64,000 nucleotides of DNA from DATBAK01 sp038240075 (GCA_038240075.1 JBBSEC010000001.1:1-64000); one strand, 5' to 3'; positions 16,124 through 25,069 are shown, numbered from the stretch's first letter. A program made the numbers and translations. The notes: generated by a model from the letters alone, not told the origin.

Positions 16124-17293
16124 ATGAAATACGTGGTCTTCGTCCCCGACGGCTGTGCCGATGTTGCGCTCGAGGAGCTCGGCGGTCGCACCCCGCTCGA
16201 GGCGGCCCGCATGCCCCATCTGCAGGCCCTCGCCGCGCAGGCCGAGGTCGGCCTGGCCCAGGTCATCCCCGCCGGGCTCCCGCCGGGGAGCGATGTCGGG
16301 AACATGGCGATCCTCGGCTTCGACCCGGCGCGCTACCACACGGGTCGCGCGCCGATCGAGGCCGCGGCGATGGGCGTCGCGCTCGGGGCCGACGAGGTCG
16401 CTTACCGGTGCAACCTCGTGACGCTGTCGGGCGGAGAACCCGTGATCATGGACGACTTCGCCGCCGGTCACATCAGCAGCGAGCAGAGTCATCCGATCAT
16501 CGCGGCACTCGACGCCGCGCTCGGCTCGGGGCGCGATGGCGTCCGGTTCCATGCCGGAGTGGAGTACCGCCATCTCTGTGTCGTGCCGCGCGACTGGGCC
16601 GACGCCGACTGCACGCCTCCACACGATCTCACCGGCGCGCCGGTGGTGTGGCCGAGCGGCGCGGCCGCGCCGCAGCTGCCACGACTCATGGACGAATCGC
16701 GCGTGGTCGTGCGCGACGCGGCACGCGCGGTCGACTCGACGGCGACACAGATCTGGTTGTGGGGTCAGGGAGCGATGCCGTCGCTCCCGTCGTTCGCGCA
16801 GACGTACGGCGTCGAAGGTCGACTCACATCGGCCGTTGATCTCGTGCAGGGCCTCGGTGTGCTCACCGGAATCGAGATCGTCGACGTTCCCGGCGCAACC
16901 GCGGGCTTCGACAACGACTACTCGGCGCAGGCCGACGCGTGCCTCGCTTCGCTCTCCGATCGCGACTTCTTCCTCGTCCACGTCGAGGCGACCGACGAAG
17001 CCGGACATCAAGGTCTGAGCGACGTGAAGGTCGACGCGTTGGAGCGCTGGGACACCGACATCATTGGTCCCGTTGTCGGCGCGCTGCGTGCGAGCGGTGC
17101 GCCGTTTCGCGTTCTCCTGCTGCCCGATCACGCGACGCCGTGCAACCTGCGAACGCACACCGATCAGCCGGTGCCGTACCTCTTGTTCGACTCCGAACGG
17201 CCCGGACCGGGCGGTACCTACTCCGAGTCGGGCGTCGCGGATTCGACCGTCGTCGCGGCGCATGAGCTCATGGCTCGCCTCGTGGCTCGCTAG
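16124..17293 (+). CDS. Archaeal-type phosphoglycerate mutase family protein, candidate homoserine kinase
   Basis: The 389-aa protein is in the alkaline-phosphatase superfamily branch called archaeal-type cofactor-independent phosphoglycerate mutase (ApgM). Metal and catalytic sites seen are VPDG with Asp9, GSDVGNM with nucleophile Ser56, HVEATDEAGHQG, and LPDHATP followed by LRTHTDQPVPY. A subfamily of ApgM has been proposed (TIGRFAM proposed homoserine kinase) to act as homoserine kinase in genomes with thrA and thrC but no thrB. Here hom and thrC lie 3-5 kb upstream, thrB is missing from its usual slot, and this gene stands between thrC and rho. I therefore favour the threonine role, with glycolytic mutase as the alternative. 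The call rests on context and needs assay. Confidence 0.75.
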   Translation: MKYVVFVPDGCADVALEELGGRTPLEAARMPHLQALAAQAEVGLAQVIPAGLPPGSDVGNMAILGFDPARYHTGRAPIEAAAMGVALGADEVAYRCNLVTLSGGEPVIMDDFAAGHISSEQSHPIIAALDAALGSGRDGVRFHAGVEYRHLCVVPRDWADADCTPPHDLTGAPVVWPSGAAAPQLPRLMDESRVVVRDAARAVDSTATQIWLWGQGAMPSLPSFAQTYGVEGRLTSAVDLVQGLGVLTGIEIVDVPGATAGFDNDYSAQADACLASLSDRDFFLVHVEATDEAGHQGLSDVKVDALERWDTDIIGPVVGALRASGAPFRVLLLPDHATPCNLRTHTDQPVPYLLFDSERPGPGGTYSESGVADSTVVAAHELMARLVAR

Positions 17294-17565
17294 CGTTCAG
17301 GTTTCCCGCAATCGCGCCGAGAGGTGTACAGTCCCAAACGATTCCTCACGGCCTCACCAGGGCCGACGGATCTCCCCGCACCCAGCCTCCTGAGATTTTT
17401 CTGTCGCTGGTCGCGGTCCGAGTCCGGTCGAGGTCTCGATCGCTCGCCGGCGAGGAGCCATCCCCGGCGCGCGTACCGGTTGGCAACCCGATCTCACCGA
17501 TGGGTATCCCGATGTGAACCGCGGGTTCGGCGGCCCCGCTCATCCGAGTCGCCCGAGGAGAAGCA
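17294..17565 (+). promoter_or_regulatory. rho leader with putative promoter
   Basis: This 272-bp stretch holds no convincing gene. TACAGT at 17327-17332 is a good -10 candidate, which would give a leader of roughly 225 bases. The leader is rich in C and T in its first part (TCTCCCCGCACCCAGCCTCC around 17370), a composition Rho itself binds, so autoregulation by early termination is plausible. The end carries CGAGGAGAAGCA as ribosome site. Confidence 0.4.
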
Positions 17566-19395
17566 ATGAGCAATGAGACCTTCGAGCGCGGGGCGCTCGA
17601 CGGCAAGGATCGCGAGCAGCTCCAGGCCATCGCCGGAGCCCTCGGTGTGAAGTCGGTCTCCCGCTTGAAGAAGGCCGACCTCGTCGACGCGATCCTCGGG
17701 GCCACCAACGGCGCGCGTAACGGTGAGACGACCAACGAAGGCGCCGCGAAGCCGCGCAAGATCCGTTCGACCGCGGCCGCGAAGAGCGACCTCGATGTGC
17801 TGGCCGAGGAAGAGGACGCGATCGCCGCGACCACCTCCGGCGCCGAGCCCGAGATCATCCCGGTCCGGCCCCGTCGCCAGACGAGCGCCGCGCGCGCAAC
17901 GGGCGGCGACACCGCGTCGAGCTCGTCACGCGACGCCGCTCCGAGCCGCGAGTCGTCGTCCGGCGACGCCCGGCAGCGCTCCGACGATCATGGCGACGCC
18001 CGGCAGCGCTCCGACGACCACTCCGACGATCACGGCGACGACCACGACGTCGACCACGCGGACCCGCAGACGCAGACCCACGATTTCGGTGGATCGACGC
18101 CGACCGCGAACCCGGTCGCAGGTGGTGGCGGCGATCAGCAAGCGGGTGGGCAGGGCAACCAGGACTACGAGACGATCGGCAACAAGCGTCGTCGTCGTCG
18201 GAGGGGTCGCGATCGAGATCGCGAGCGTGGCTTCGAACAGCGACCCGAAGAGTTCAGCGGTGACGCCGTCGACGTCGAAGGGCTGCTCGATCTGCGCGAC
18301 GAGGGCTACGGCTTCCTCCGCACCGGCAGTTACCTCGCGGGCCGCGACGACGCGTACGTGTCCGCGTCGCAGGTGCGGCGGTTCGCGTTGCGCAAGGGCG
18401 ACTTCATCAAGGGCGCGACGCGCGCTGCGGCCACGACCGAGAAGTACCCGGCGCTGATGCGCGTCGACGAGATCAACGGCCTCACTCCCGACGAGGCGCG
18501 TCAGCGTCCCCGGTTCGAAGATCTCACGCCGCTGTTCCCCGACGAGCGCCTGCGCCTCGAGCTCCCCGACAGCCCGCTCGAGATGACGGGCCGCATCGTC
18601 GATCTCATCGCGCCGATCGGCAAGGGACAGCGCGGCATGGTCGTCTCGCCGCCGAAGGCCGGCAAGACGACGATCCTCAAGCAGATCGTGTACTCGATCG
18701 AGCGCAACAACCCCGAAGTGCACCTCATGGTCCTGCTCGTCGACGAGCGGCCCGAAGAGGTGACCGACATGCGCCGCCACGTGCTGCGCGGCGAGGTCGT
18801 CGCGAGCACGTTCGATCGCCCCTCCGACGAGCACACCCAGGTCGCGGAGCTCACGATCGAGCGCGCGAAGCGGCTCGTCGAGATGGGCAAGGACGTCGTC
18901 ATCGTCCTCGACGGCATCACCCGGCTGGCGCGCGCGTACAACCTCGCCGCCCCGGCCTCGGGGCGGATCATGTCGGGCGGCATCGACGCCGGCGCGCTCT
19001 ACCCGCCGAAGAAGTTCTTCGGAGCAGCCCGCAACGTGGAAGAAGGCGGGTCGCTCACGATCATCGCCACGGCCCTGGTCGAGACCAACTCCAAGATGGA
19101 CGAGCACATCTTCGAGGAGTTCAAGGGCACCGGGAACATGGAGCTGCGGCTCGACCGGCGCCTGGCCGAGCGGCGGATCTACCCGGCCATCGACGTCGAG
19201 CAGTCGAGCACCCGCCACGAGGAGCTCCTCTTCGACCGGATCGCCCTCCAGCAGATCTGGAAATTAAGACGGGTGCTGAATGCGTTAGACGGCGGCGCAG
19301 GGCTCGAATTGCTGATCGACAAGATCCGCACCACCAAGAGCAACGACGAGTTCCTGGCTCAGATCGCCAAGGCCCCTTCCGGCATGGGCGCGTAA
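17566..19395 (+). CDS. rho: Transcription termination factor Rho
   Basis: This 609-aa hexameric RNA helicase ends transcription at Rho-dependent sites. Residues 15-50 form the Rho N-terminal helical domain (QLQAIAGALGVKSVSRLKK). Residues about 55-225 are a low-complexity insert typical of actinobacterial Rho: an acidic part, then Asp/His/Arg-rich repeats (GDARQRSDDH twice), then KRRRRRRGRDRDRERG. The RNA-binding domain follows (LLDLRDEGYGFLRTGSY), then the ATPase with P-loop PPKAGKTT near 363 and Walker B VVIVLDGITR near 443. The C-terminal motor ends in LRTTKSNDEFL-type sequence. rpmE follows 40 bases downstream, as in many actinobacteria. Confidence 0.97.
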   Translation: MSNETFERGALDGKDREQLQAIAGALGVKSVSRLKKADLVDAILGATNGARNGETTNEGAAKPRKIRSTAAAKSDLDVLAEEEDAIAATTSGAEPEIIPVRPRRQTSAARATGGDTASSSSRDAAPSRESSSGDARQRSDDHGDARQRSDDHSDDHGDDHDVDHADPQTQTHDFGGSTPTANPVAGGGGDQQAGGQGNQDYETIGNKRRRRRRGRDRDRERGFEQRPEEFSGDAVDVEGLLDLRDEGYGFLRTGSYLAGRDDAYVSASQVRRFALRKGDFIKGATRAAATTEKYPALMRVDEINGLTPDEARQRPRFEDLTPLFPDERLRLELPDSPLEMTGRIVDLIAPIGKGQRGMVVSPPKAGKTTILKQIVYSIERNNPEVHLMVLLVDERPEEVTDMRRHVLRGEVVASTFDRPSDEHTQVAELTIERAKRLVEMGKDVVIVLDGITRLARAYNLAAPASGRIMSGGIDAGALYPPKKFFGAARNVEEGGSLTIIATALVETNSKMDEHIFEEFKGTGNMELRLDRRLAERRIYPAIDVEQSSTRHEELLFDRIALQQIWKLRRVLNALDGGAGLELLIDKIRTTKSNDEFLAQIAKAPSGMGA

Positions 19396-19434
19396 GATCC
19401 GCCGGATCCCGTTCGAGCAGAGAAGAGCATCCCG

Positions 19435-19695
19435 ATGAAGACCGACATCCACCCGAACTACGTCGAGTGCAAGGTGCACTGCTCGTGCGGCAACGAGTTC
19501 ACCACGCACTCGACCGTCGATTCGCTTCGAGTCGAGCTCTGTTCCGAGTGCCACCCGTTCTATACGGGCAAGCAGAAGCTGGTCGACACCGGTGGCCGGG
19601 TCGATCGCTACCAGCGCCGCCTGGCCAAGTCGACCGCCGCCAAGGCGGCTGCGAAGAAGCGGCCCGCCGCGGAGCGTCCGGCGCCGGCGGAGTAA
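19435..19695 (+). CDS. rpmE: 50S ribosomal protein L31, zinc-binding type
   Basis: The 86-aa protein starts MKTDIHPNYVECKVHCSCGN. Cys16, Cys18, Cys36 and Cys39 form the zinc site of the C+ class of L31; Cys12 is an extra. The core ends near residue 64 (YQRRLAKS), after which an Ala/Lys/Pro-rich tail of about 20 residues follows, somewhat longer than the usual 66-80 aa. Position after rho and before prfA is the conserved actinobacterial arrangement. The presence of the C+ form implies zinc-replete synthesis; no C- paralogue is in the window. Confidence 0.95.
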   Translation: MKTDIHPNYVECKVHCSCGNEFTTHSTVDSLRVELCSECHPFYTGKQKLVDTGGRVDRYQRRLAKSTAAKAAAKKRPAAERPAPAE

Positions 19696-19737
19696 CACAC
19701 AACGCGCGTCGCAGTCGGCGGCCGGGGGGAGGCGACG

Positions 19738-20829
19738 GTGAGCAATCTGCAGACGGAGTGGCGCGAGGACGAGTTGCTCGCGACGGAGACCGTCGTCGAG
19801 CCACTCATCGTCCAGGGCATGCGTTGTCACGGCGGTTTCGACGCCGACGGCGAGTACGTGTCGCCCCGCACGAAGTTCCGCGTTCCGGCAACCCTGGCGT
19901 GGCAGCAGAAGCACCGTGAGGCCTTCGGGACCGAGATCATCGACGCGCCGATCGCGACGTGGCCTGCGCCGTACCCCAACATCGCGCAGTCGAAGTTTCT
20001 GTTGGCGCAGGGGGTGCGCGATCCGGTCGTCAGCACGCTCACGCGCATCGGAACCCTCGAGGGTTTCGGCGCCGTGATCCGCGGCCTCGGGCCCGGCGAT
20101 CTGCAGTCGTACTTCGCGGAGAGCATCGACGGTACGTGTCTCGCGCATCTCCAGCGAGGCTTGTTCGAGGCGCAGGCGCGCGACGAAGCCGGTTGGGGCG
20201 ACGAAGCGGGCCACCGCGACATGTGGTTCGCCGCGCGCGACGTCGCGTTCGAGCATCCGCTCACCGATGAGGAGCAGCGGCGGATGGTCGAACGCATGGG
20301 AATCGCGCCCGCCGACGCTGCCGCATCGAGCACGGGCTCACAGCAGCGCGCGCCGCAACTGTTCGACGATCTCTCCCCCGAGATCGAAGGCATGACGCGG
20401 TTCATGCTCGCCCTGCTCTTCATCGAGCTCTCCGCGTTCCATACGTTCGCGTGGGCCGAGGAGGTGCTCTCCGACTCCGATCTCGTCGCCGGCGAGGGCG
20501 AAGCCGCGCGCATCGTGTCGTACGTCCGTGCCGACGAGACACCCCACGTCGAGTACCTGAAGACCGCGCTCACCGAGATGCGCGACCGCACGTTCATCGG
20601 TGAGTCCGGCCGAAAGCTTGCCGGCACCGATGTCATCACGCGCTTCTGGGACACCGCCTTGACCGAGTCGCGCGAGACGCGCCGGCCCGCGTTCCTGCGG
20701 ACGACCCTCGCGGAGGTCGAGCACGCCCTGGCCGGCAACCGCCGCCGCGACGAGATCCTCGAAGGGTTTCACGCGTGCGGAACGTTGCGGCCCGATGTGA
20801 ACGGTGAGTTGGTAACGGTCAGTCCGTAG
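19738..20829 (+). CDS. Putative diiron (ferritin-like) protein of unknown function
   Basis: The 363-aa protein starts at GTG 19738 with GGGGGAGG eight bases upstream. I do not recognise the exact family, but the spacing of acids and histidines fits a carboxylate-bridged diiron four-helix bundle: Glu108 (TLEGFG), E156-x-x-H159 (DEAGH), Glu230 (FIELSAF) and E267-x-x-H270 (DETPH). This E, ExxH, E, ExxH pattern is shared by ribonucleotide reductase R2, R2-like oxidases and AurF-type N-oxygenases. The following flavin monooxygenase begins 20 bases downstream, so the two probably act in one oxidation. A structural role in iron storage is less likely at this length. Confidence 0.7.
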   Translation: MSNLQTEWREDELLATETVVEPLIVQGMRCHGGFDADGEYVSPRTKFRVPATLAWQQKHREAFGTEIIDAPIATWPAPYPNIAQSKFLLAQGVRDPVVSTLTRIGTLEGFGAVIRGLGPGDLQSYFAESIDGTCLAHLQRGLFEAQARDEAGWGDEAGHRDMWFAARDVAFEHPLTDEEQRRMVERMGIAPADAAASSTGSQQRAPQLFDDLSPEIEGMTRFMLALLFIELSAFHTFAWAEEVLSDSDLVAGEGEAARIVSYVRADETPHVEYLKTALTEMRDRTFIGESGRKLAGTDVITRFWDTALTESRETRRPAFLRTTLAEVEHALAGNRRRDEILEGFHACGTLRPDVNGELVTVSP

Positions 20830-20848
20830 AGCGTTTGGGGGAACGGTC

Positions 20849-22216
20849 GTGAAGTTCGGAATCTTCTACGAGCACCAACTGCCGCGGCCGTGGGAAGACG
20901 GCGCCGAGTACCGCCTCATCCAGGACGCCCTCGATCAGATCGAGTTGGCCGACGCGCTCGGCATCGATTACGTCTGGGAGGTCGAGCACCACTTCCTCGA
21001 GGAGTACAGCCACTCGTCGGCTCCGGAGGTGTTCCTCGCCGCGGCGTCGCAGCGCACGAAGCGCATCCGTCTCGGCCACGGCATCGTGCAGACCCCACCT
21101 CCGTTCAACCATCCGGCGCGCGTCGCGGAGCGGGTTGCGATGCTCGACCTCGTCTCCGGAGGGCGCGCCGACTTCGGTTCCGGCGAGTCGTCGTCGGAGT
21201 CGGAGCTCGGCGGCTTCATGATCGAGCCCGAGCAGAAGCGCGCGATGTGGGAAGAAGGCCTCCGGGTCGCGGTCCGCTGCATGAGCGAGACACCGTTCAC
21301 GGGCCACTCCGGCGATTTCGTCACGATGCCACCGCGCAACGTGATCCCGAAGCCGATGCAGAAACCGCATCCGCCGCTGTGGGTCGCGTGCAGTCGACGC
21401 GAGACGATCCACCTCGCCGCGCAGCACGGAATCGGCGCGCTCGCATTCGCGTTCGTCGATCCGGAAGAGGCGAAGCACTGGGTCGACGACTACTACGCGA
21501 CGCTCGCGAGCGAGGGCGTCCCGATCGGTGACGCCGTCAACGCCAACGTCGCGTGCGTCACGACCTTCATGTGCGACCGCGACGAGGAGACCGCGCTCGA
21601 GCGTGGGATCGAGGGCGCCAACTTCTTCGGCTACTCCCTCGCGCACTACTACGTGTTCGGTCGTCACGCTCCCGCGGGTACCGACGTGTGGGCCGAGTAC
21701 CAGGCTCGTCGGGGTGAGCACGGCTTCGACCCGGTCGCGGTCGCGATGGCGACGCGCGAGAACGACCGCCTCGGTGCGCGGGTCGTCCAGGACGGTTTCG
21801 GCGGGCTTCGCGGCGCGATCGGCACGCCCGACCAGATCCGCGACTACCTGCGGCGCTACGAGGAATGCGGAGTCGACCAGGTGATCTTCTGCTCGCAGGC
21901 GGGAAAGAACCGCCACGAGCACATCATGGAGAGCCTCGAGTTGTTCGGGAAAGAAGTGCTTCCCGAGTTCGCGGACCGCGAAGAGAAGCGCACACGCGAC
22001 AAGGAGCAGCGTCTCGCACCGGTGATCGACGCGGTGATGGCCCGCAAGCCGGCTTCCGATCACCCGCCGCTGCCGTCGCCCGACTACTCGTTCCCGGCGA
22101 TTCCGCGTGCGATGGCCGACCGTTCCGGCTCCGACGAGTTCCAGCAGATGCTCGACAAGATCGCCGACGCAACGGCTTCGGGTGAGAACCCGGTAGAGCA
22201 GTTCTTGCGGAACTAA
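20849..22216 (+). CDS. Luciferase-like (LLM-class) flavin-dependent monooxygenase
   Basis: The 455-aa protein has the TIM-barrel bacterial luciferase fold: MKFGIFYEHQLPRPW at the start, WEVEHHFLEEYS, IRLGHGIVQTPPPFNHP, and ERVAMLDLVSGGR, which is a family hallmark. It is longer than the usual 330-380 aa because of a C-terminal extension of about 80 residues (from REEKRTRDKEQR to the end). Members use reduced FMN or F420; the cofactor cannot be settled from sequence alone. GTG 20849 has GGGGGA upstream. It is probably co-transcribed with the diiron candidate gene. Confidence 0.88.
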   Translation: MKFGIFYEHQLPRPWEDGAEYRLIQDALDQIELADALGIDYVWEVEHHFLEEYSHSSAPEVFLAAASQRTKRIRLGHGIVQTPPPFNHPARVAERVAMLDLVSGGRADFGSGESSSESELGGFMIEPEQKRAMWEEGLRVAVRCMSETPFTGHSGDFVTMPPRNVIPKPMQKPHPPLWVACSRRETIHLAAQHGIGALAFAFVDPEEAKHWVDDYYATLASEGVPIGDAVNANVACVTTFMCDRDEETALERGIEGANFFGYSLAHYYVFGRHAPAGTDVWAEYQARRGEHGFDPVAVAMATRENDRLGARVVQDGFGGLRGAIGTPDQIRDYLRRYEECGVDQVIFCSQAGKNRHEHIMESLELFGKEVLPEFADREEKRTRDKEQRLAPVIDAVMARKPASDHPPLPSPDYSFPAIPRAMADRSGSDEFQQMLDKIADATASGENPVEQFLRN

Positions 22217-22369
22217 CGAGCGCACCGGCGGCGTCCCACCGGCGTCCGCGGGACGGTTCGGCAAACCTTGGTTCCCGCCACCGCGCGCTCGCGGACTGAG
22301 GCGTCAGGAGCGGCGAGCGTCGGTGAAGGCGCGAGCAGAAGGCTCCAGTGCGCGGCAGCGAGTGCGACA

Positions 22370-23443
22370 ATGAGAATCGTGTTCGAGCAGCTGGCAGATT
22401 TGGAAGAGGAGTTCGACAAGCTCGAGGGTGGGCTGTCGGACATTGCCGCGGCGGGGGATCGGCGGGCGACGCGGGATGCGGGGCGTCGGTATGCGGAGTT
22501 GAAGCCCGTGATCGACGCGTGGCGGGAGCTGAGTGGGGCGACGACTGAGCTCGCGGAGGCGCGTGGGTTGTTGTCGGGCGAGCGTGATCCCGACATGAAG
22601 GCGATGGTCGAGTCGGAGGTCGAGACGCTCGAGGCGAAGATCGAGAGACTCGAATCCGACCTCAAGGAGCTCTTGTTGCCGCGCGATCCGAACGACGGGC
22701 GCAATGCGATCGTCGTGATCCAGGGAACCGAGGGTGGGGAGGAGGCGAACCTCTGGGCGGCCGACCTGTTCCGTATGTATCAGCGCTATTCGGAGACCCA
22801 CGGCTTGAAGCTCGAGGTGCTGTCGAGCCAGCCGTCGGATCATGGCGGCTTCCGGGATGTGTCGTTCGTGGTGAAGGGCGCCGACGCGTGGTCGTCGATG
22901 AAGTACGAGGGCGGTCCGCACCGCGTGCAACGCGTCCCTGAGACCGAGAGTCAGGGCCGCATCCACACGAGTGCCGCGACCGTCGCGGTGCTGCCCGAGG
23001 CCGACGAGGTCGATGTCGAGATCGACCCCAAGGACATTCAGACCGACGTGTACCGCTCGAGCGGGCCGGGAGGGCAGTCGGTGAACACGACCGACTCGGC
23101 AGTCCGGCTCACGCACCTGCCGACGGGCATCGTCGCGAGCTGTCAGAACGAGCGCAGCCAGTTGCAGAACAAGGAGAAGGCGATGGCGATCCTGCGCGCC
23201 CGCCTGCTGCAGCTGCAGCAGGAGCAGCAGGACGAGGCGCTCGCGTCGGCGCGCAAAGACCAGGTGAAGGGCGGCGGGCGTTCCGAGAAGATCCGCACCT
23301 ACAACTACAAGGACAACCGGGTCACCGACCACCGCATCGGCTTGACCGTCTACGCGCTCGACCGCGTGCTCGACGGCGACCTCGACGAGTTCATCGACGC
23401 GCTGAAGGCCGACGAGCGTCAGCGCCAGCTCGGCGGCGAATGA
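22370..23443 (+). CDS. prfA: Peptide chain release factor 1
   Basis: This factor ends translation at UAA and UAG. The GGQ catalytic motif lies in SSGPGGQSVNTTDSAV near residue 235, and the stop-codon tripeptide is P-E-T (RVPETESQGR near 191), the P-x-T form that marks RF1 rather than RF2. ATG 22370 gives 357 aa, the normal size. A clear ribosome site is lacking. The frame stays open upstream to 22268, encoding Ala/Ser-rich sequence that contains a possible degenerate copy of the dispersed repeat. prmC, whose product methylates the GGQ glutamine, overlaps by ATGA. Confidence 0.96.
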   Translation: MRIVFEQLADLEEEFDKLEGGLSDIAAAGDRRATRDAGRRYAELKPVIDAWRELSGATTELAEARGLLSGERDPDMKAMVESEVETLEAKIERLESDLKELLLPRDPNDGRNAIVVIQGTEGGEEANLWAADLFRMYQRYSETHGLKLEVLSSQPSDHGGFRDVSFVVKGADAWSSMKYEGGPHRVQRVPETESQGRIHTSAATVAVLPEADEVDVEIDPKDIQTDVYRSSGPGGQSVNTTDSAVRLTHLPTGIVASCQNERSQLQNKEKAMAILRARLLQLQQEQQDEALASARKDQVKGGGRSEKIRTYNYKDNRVTDHRIGLTVYALDRVLDGDLDEFIDALKADERQRQLGGE

Positions 23444-24354
23444 GCGCGACCCGTCCGAGTTGGGCGAGTCAGCGCGTGTCGATCGCCCGGCGGCTCGCCG
23501 AGGCGGGCGTGGCTTCGGCCGACGTAGAGGCGCGCTGGCTCACCGAGGCTGCGTCGGGATACGAGGGCATCGAATGGATGTCGATCTCGGAGCGTGCGCC
23601 GCACGCGAACGCGCAGGCGCACCTCGACGCGATGGTCGACCGTCGCGTGCGCGGCGAGCCGCTGCAGTACGCGCTCGGTTCGTGGGCGTTCCGCGACCTC
23701 GACTTGTTGGTCGACCCGCGCGTGTTGATTCCCCGGCCCGAGACGGAGTGGGTCGTCGAGGCCGCACTCGAGGAAGCCGCGCGCGTCGGTCTTCGTCGCG
23801 GCGGACGCGCCGCGTTCAACGCGTTGACCAACGCGTCGATCGCCGATCTCGGCACCGGGTCGGGCGCGATCGCGCTCGCGCTCGCGGCCGAGCTTCCCGA
23901 CGCGCTGGTGTGGGCGAGCGACGTGAGCGCCGACGCGTTGGAGGTCGCGCGGGCGAACGTGGCCGGCTGCGGCCAGACGCGCGTGCGCCTCTGCGAAGGC
24001 TCGTGGTTCGACGCGCTCCCTGACGATCTTCGCGGCGAGCTCGCGCTCGTGGTTGCCAACCCTCCGTACATCGCAGAGCACGAGGTTGCGTCGCTCCCGA
24101 CCGAGGTCGTCGGCTACGAGCCCCGCGCCGCACTCGTCAGCGGACCGACGGGCCTGGAGGCGATCCAGGAGTTGGTGCGCGCCGCGCCGAGCTGGCTCGC
24201 GACCGGCGCGTCACTCGTGATCGAGATCGCTCCCCACCAGTCGGAGCCCGCGTCGGCGCTCGCGACGGCCGCGGGTTTTGGCGACGTCGCGGTGCGCGAC
24301 GACCTCAGCGGCCGCCCCCGCGCCCTCGTCGCGCGCGGCTCGACGTGGCGGTAG
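23440..24354 (+). CDS. prmC: Release factor glutamine methyltransferase
   Basis: PrmC (HemK) methylates the Gln of the GGQ motif of RF1 and RF2. The 304-aa protein has an N-terminal helical domain, the SAM motif ADLGTGSGAIALALA near 142-156, and the defining NPPY motif at about 207-210 (VVANPPYIAEHE). ATG overlaps the prfA stop. In M. tuberculosis a sua5-family gene follows; that gene is not found here and the polysaccharide-rich insertion begins soon after. Confidence 0.96.
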   Translation: MSATRPSWASQRVSIARRLAEAGVASADVEARWLTEAASGYEGIEWMSISERAPHANAQAHLDAMVDRRVRGEPLQYALGSWAFRDLDLLVDPRVLIPRPETEWVVEAALEEAARVGLRRGGRAAFNALTNASIADLGTGSGAIALALAAELPDALVWASDVSADALEVARANVAGCGQTRVRLCEGSWFDALPDDLRGELALVVANPPYIAEHEVASLPTEVVGYEPRAALVSGPTGLEAIQELVRAAPSWLATGASLVIEIAPHQSEPASALATAAGFGDVAVRDDLSGRPRALVARGSTWR

Positions 24355-24363
24355 CGTCGAGGG

Positions 24364-24585
24364 ATGGCTGACGAACTCGATGTCGACACGATGTTGGCCC
24401 GGTTCCGTGAACGCGCGGAGGCCGTGAAGAACCGGCCGTTGCCGCCGGTCGCCGGTCCGGATCGACAGCGCTTCATCGACGCCGCGCAGACCGACTACCT
24501 CGACTTCGCCATTCTCTCCGACGCGACCTGGTCGATCGACGACGGCATCCTCACGCTCACGGTCGACCTGCGCCCACCGGCCTGA
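24364..24585 (+). CDS. Small hypothetical protein
   Basis: The 73-aa product begins MADELDVDTMLARFRERAEAV and has no signal peptide or membrane segment. A helical first half (5-25) is followed by RPLPPVAGPDRQRFIDAAQTDY and a short strand-rich end (WSIDDGILTLTVDLRPP). GAGGG lies directly before the ATG, and the gene starts 9 bases after prmC, so it is likely the last gene of that operon. I do not recognise the family. Confidence 0.6.
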   Translation: MADELDVDTMLARFRERAEAVKNRPLPPVAGPDRQRFIDAAQTDYLDFAILSDATWSIDDGILTLTVDLRPPA

Positions 24586-24600
24586 ACCGGCACGAACACT

Positions 24601-24648
24601 CCCTGGTCATGCATCTATGACGCATACGACACAGGTGCAGTACCAGGG
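24601..24648. terminator. Long-loop inverted repeat between convergent genes
   Basis: CCCTGGT (24601-24607) is exactly complementary to ACCAGGG (24642-24648) across a 34-base loop that is AT-richer than its surroundings and holds nested ATGCAT/ATGACGCAT elements. It lies between the 3' ends of two convergent genes. A terminator or RNA end-structure role is only a suggestion. Confidence 0.3.
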
Positions 24649-24673
24649 GCTGCAGTGAGCGACCACGCTCGGG

Positions 24674-25069
24674 TCAGATGTGGTTCTGGTCGTCGAGCGC
24701 CTGGCCGCCGTCGAGCTGCGTAATGAGCGCGCGGTTGACCGCGACCCAGATCGTCTTCGAGAACGGGTACCAGATGATGGGTCCGAGCACCATGAGCGGA
24801 ACGAAGATCGCGAGCATCAACGGGATCGGGACATCGGGGACGGTGAGGGTCATCGCGATCGCAAAGGTCACCGCGAACACCGCGAAGACGCTGAAGATGT
24901 TGATCGCGAGCGCCCCGGCCCAGTAGCCCTGCTCGCGTTCGAAGTGGAGCCCGCAGCGTGGGCAGTCGGGCACCATCGTGACCCAGTGGTGGAACAGCTT
25001 TCCCGAGCCGCAACGCGCGCAACGCCGGGTGAAGCCGCGTCGCAGGGCACTCGCGCGGCTCACAGGCAT
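24674..25069 (-). CDS. DUF983 family membrane protein
   Basis: The 131-aa protein has a zinc-ribbon-like N-terminus with Cys17, Cys20, Cys36 and Cys39 (CARCGSGKLF, CPRCGLHF), then two hydrophobic helices at about 52-75 and 80-102 joined by a short loop, and a short polar C-terminus. This is the DUF983 layout: a cytoplasmic metal-binding head on a two-helix anchor. The function of the family is not established. It is followed on the same strand by no other gene, and the upstream thiolase-like gene ends 23 bases before its start. Confidence 0.85.
   Translation of the reverse strand: MPVSRASALRRGFTRRCARCGSGKLFHHWVTMVPDCPRCGLHFEREQGYWAGALAINIFSVFAVFAVTFAIAMTLTVPDVPIPLMLAIFVPLMVLGPIIWYPFSKTIWVAVNRALITQLDGGQALDDQNHI

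Noticed and set aside
24586..24673. tRNA or small RNA gene between convergent genes
   Set aside because: The 7-bp stem with a 34-base loop does not fold into a cloverleaf and no CCA end or T-loop is seen.
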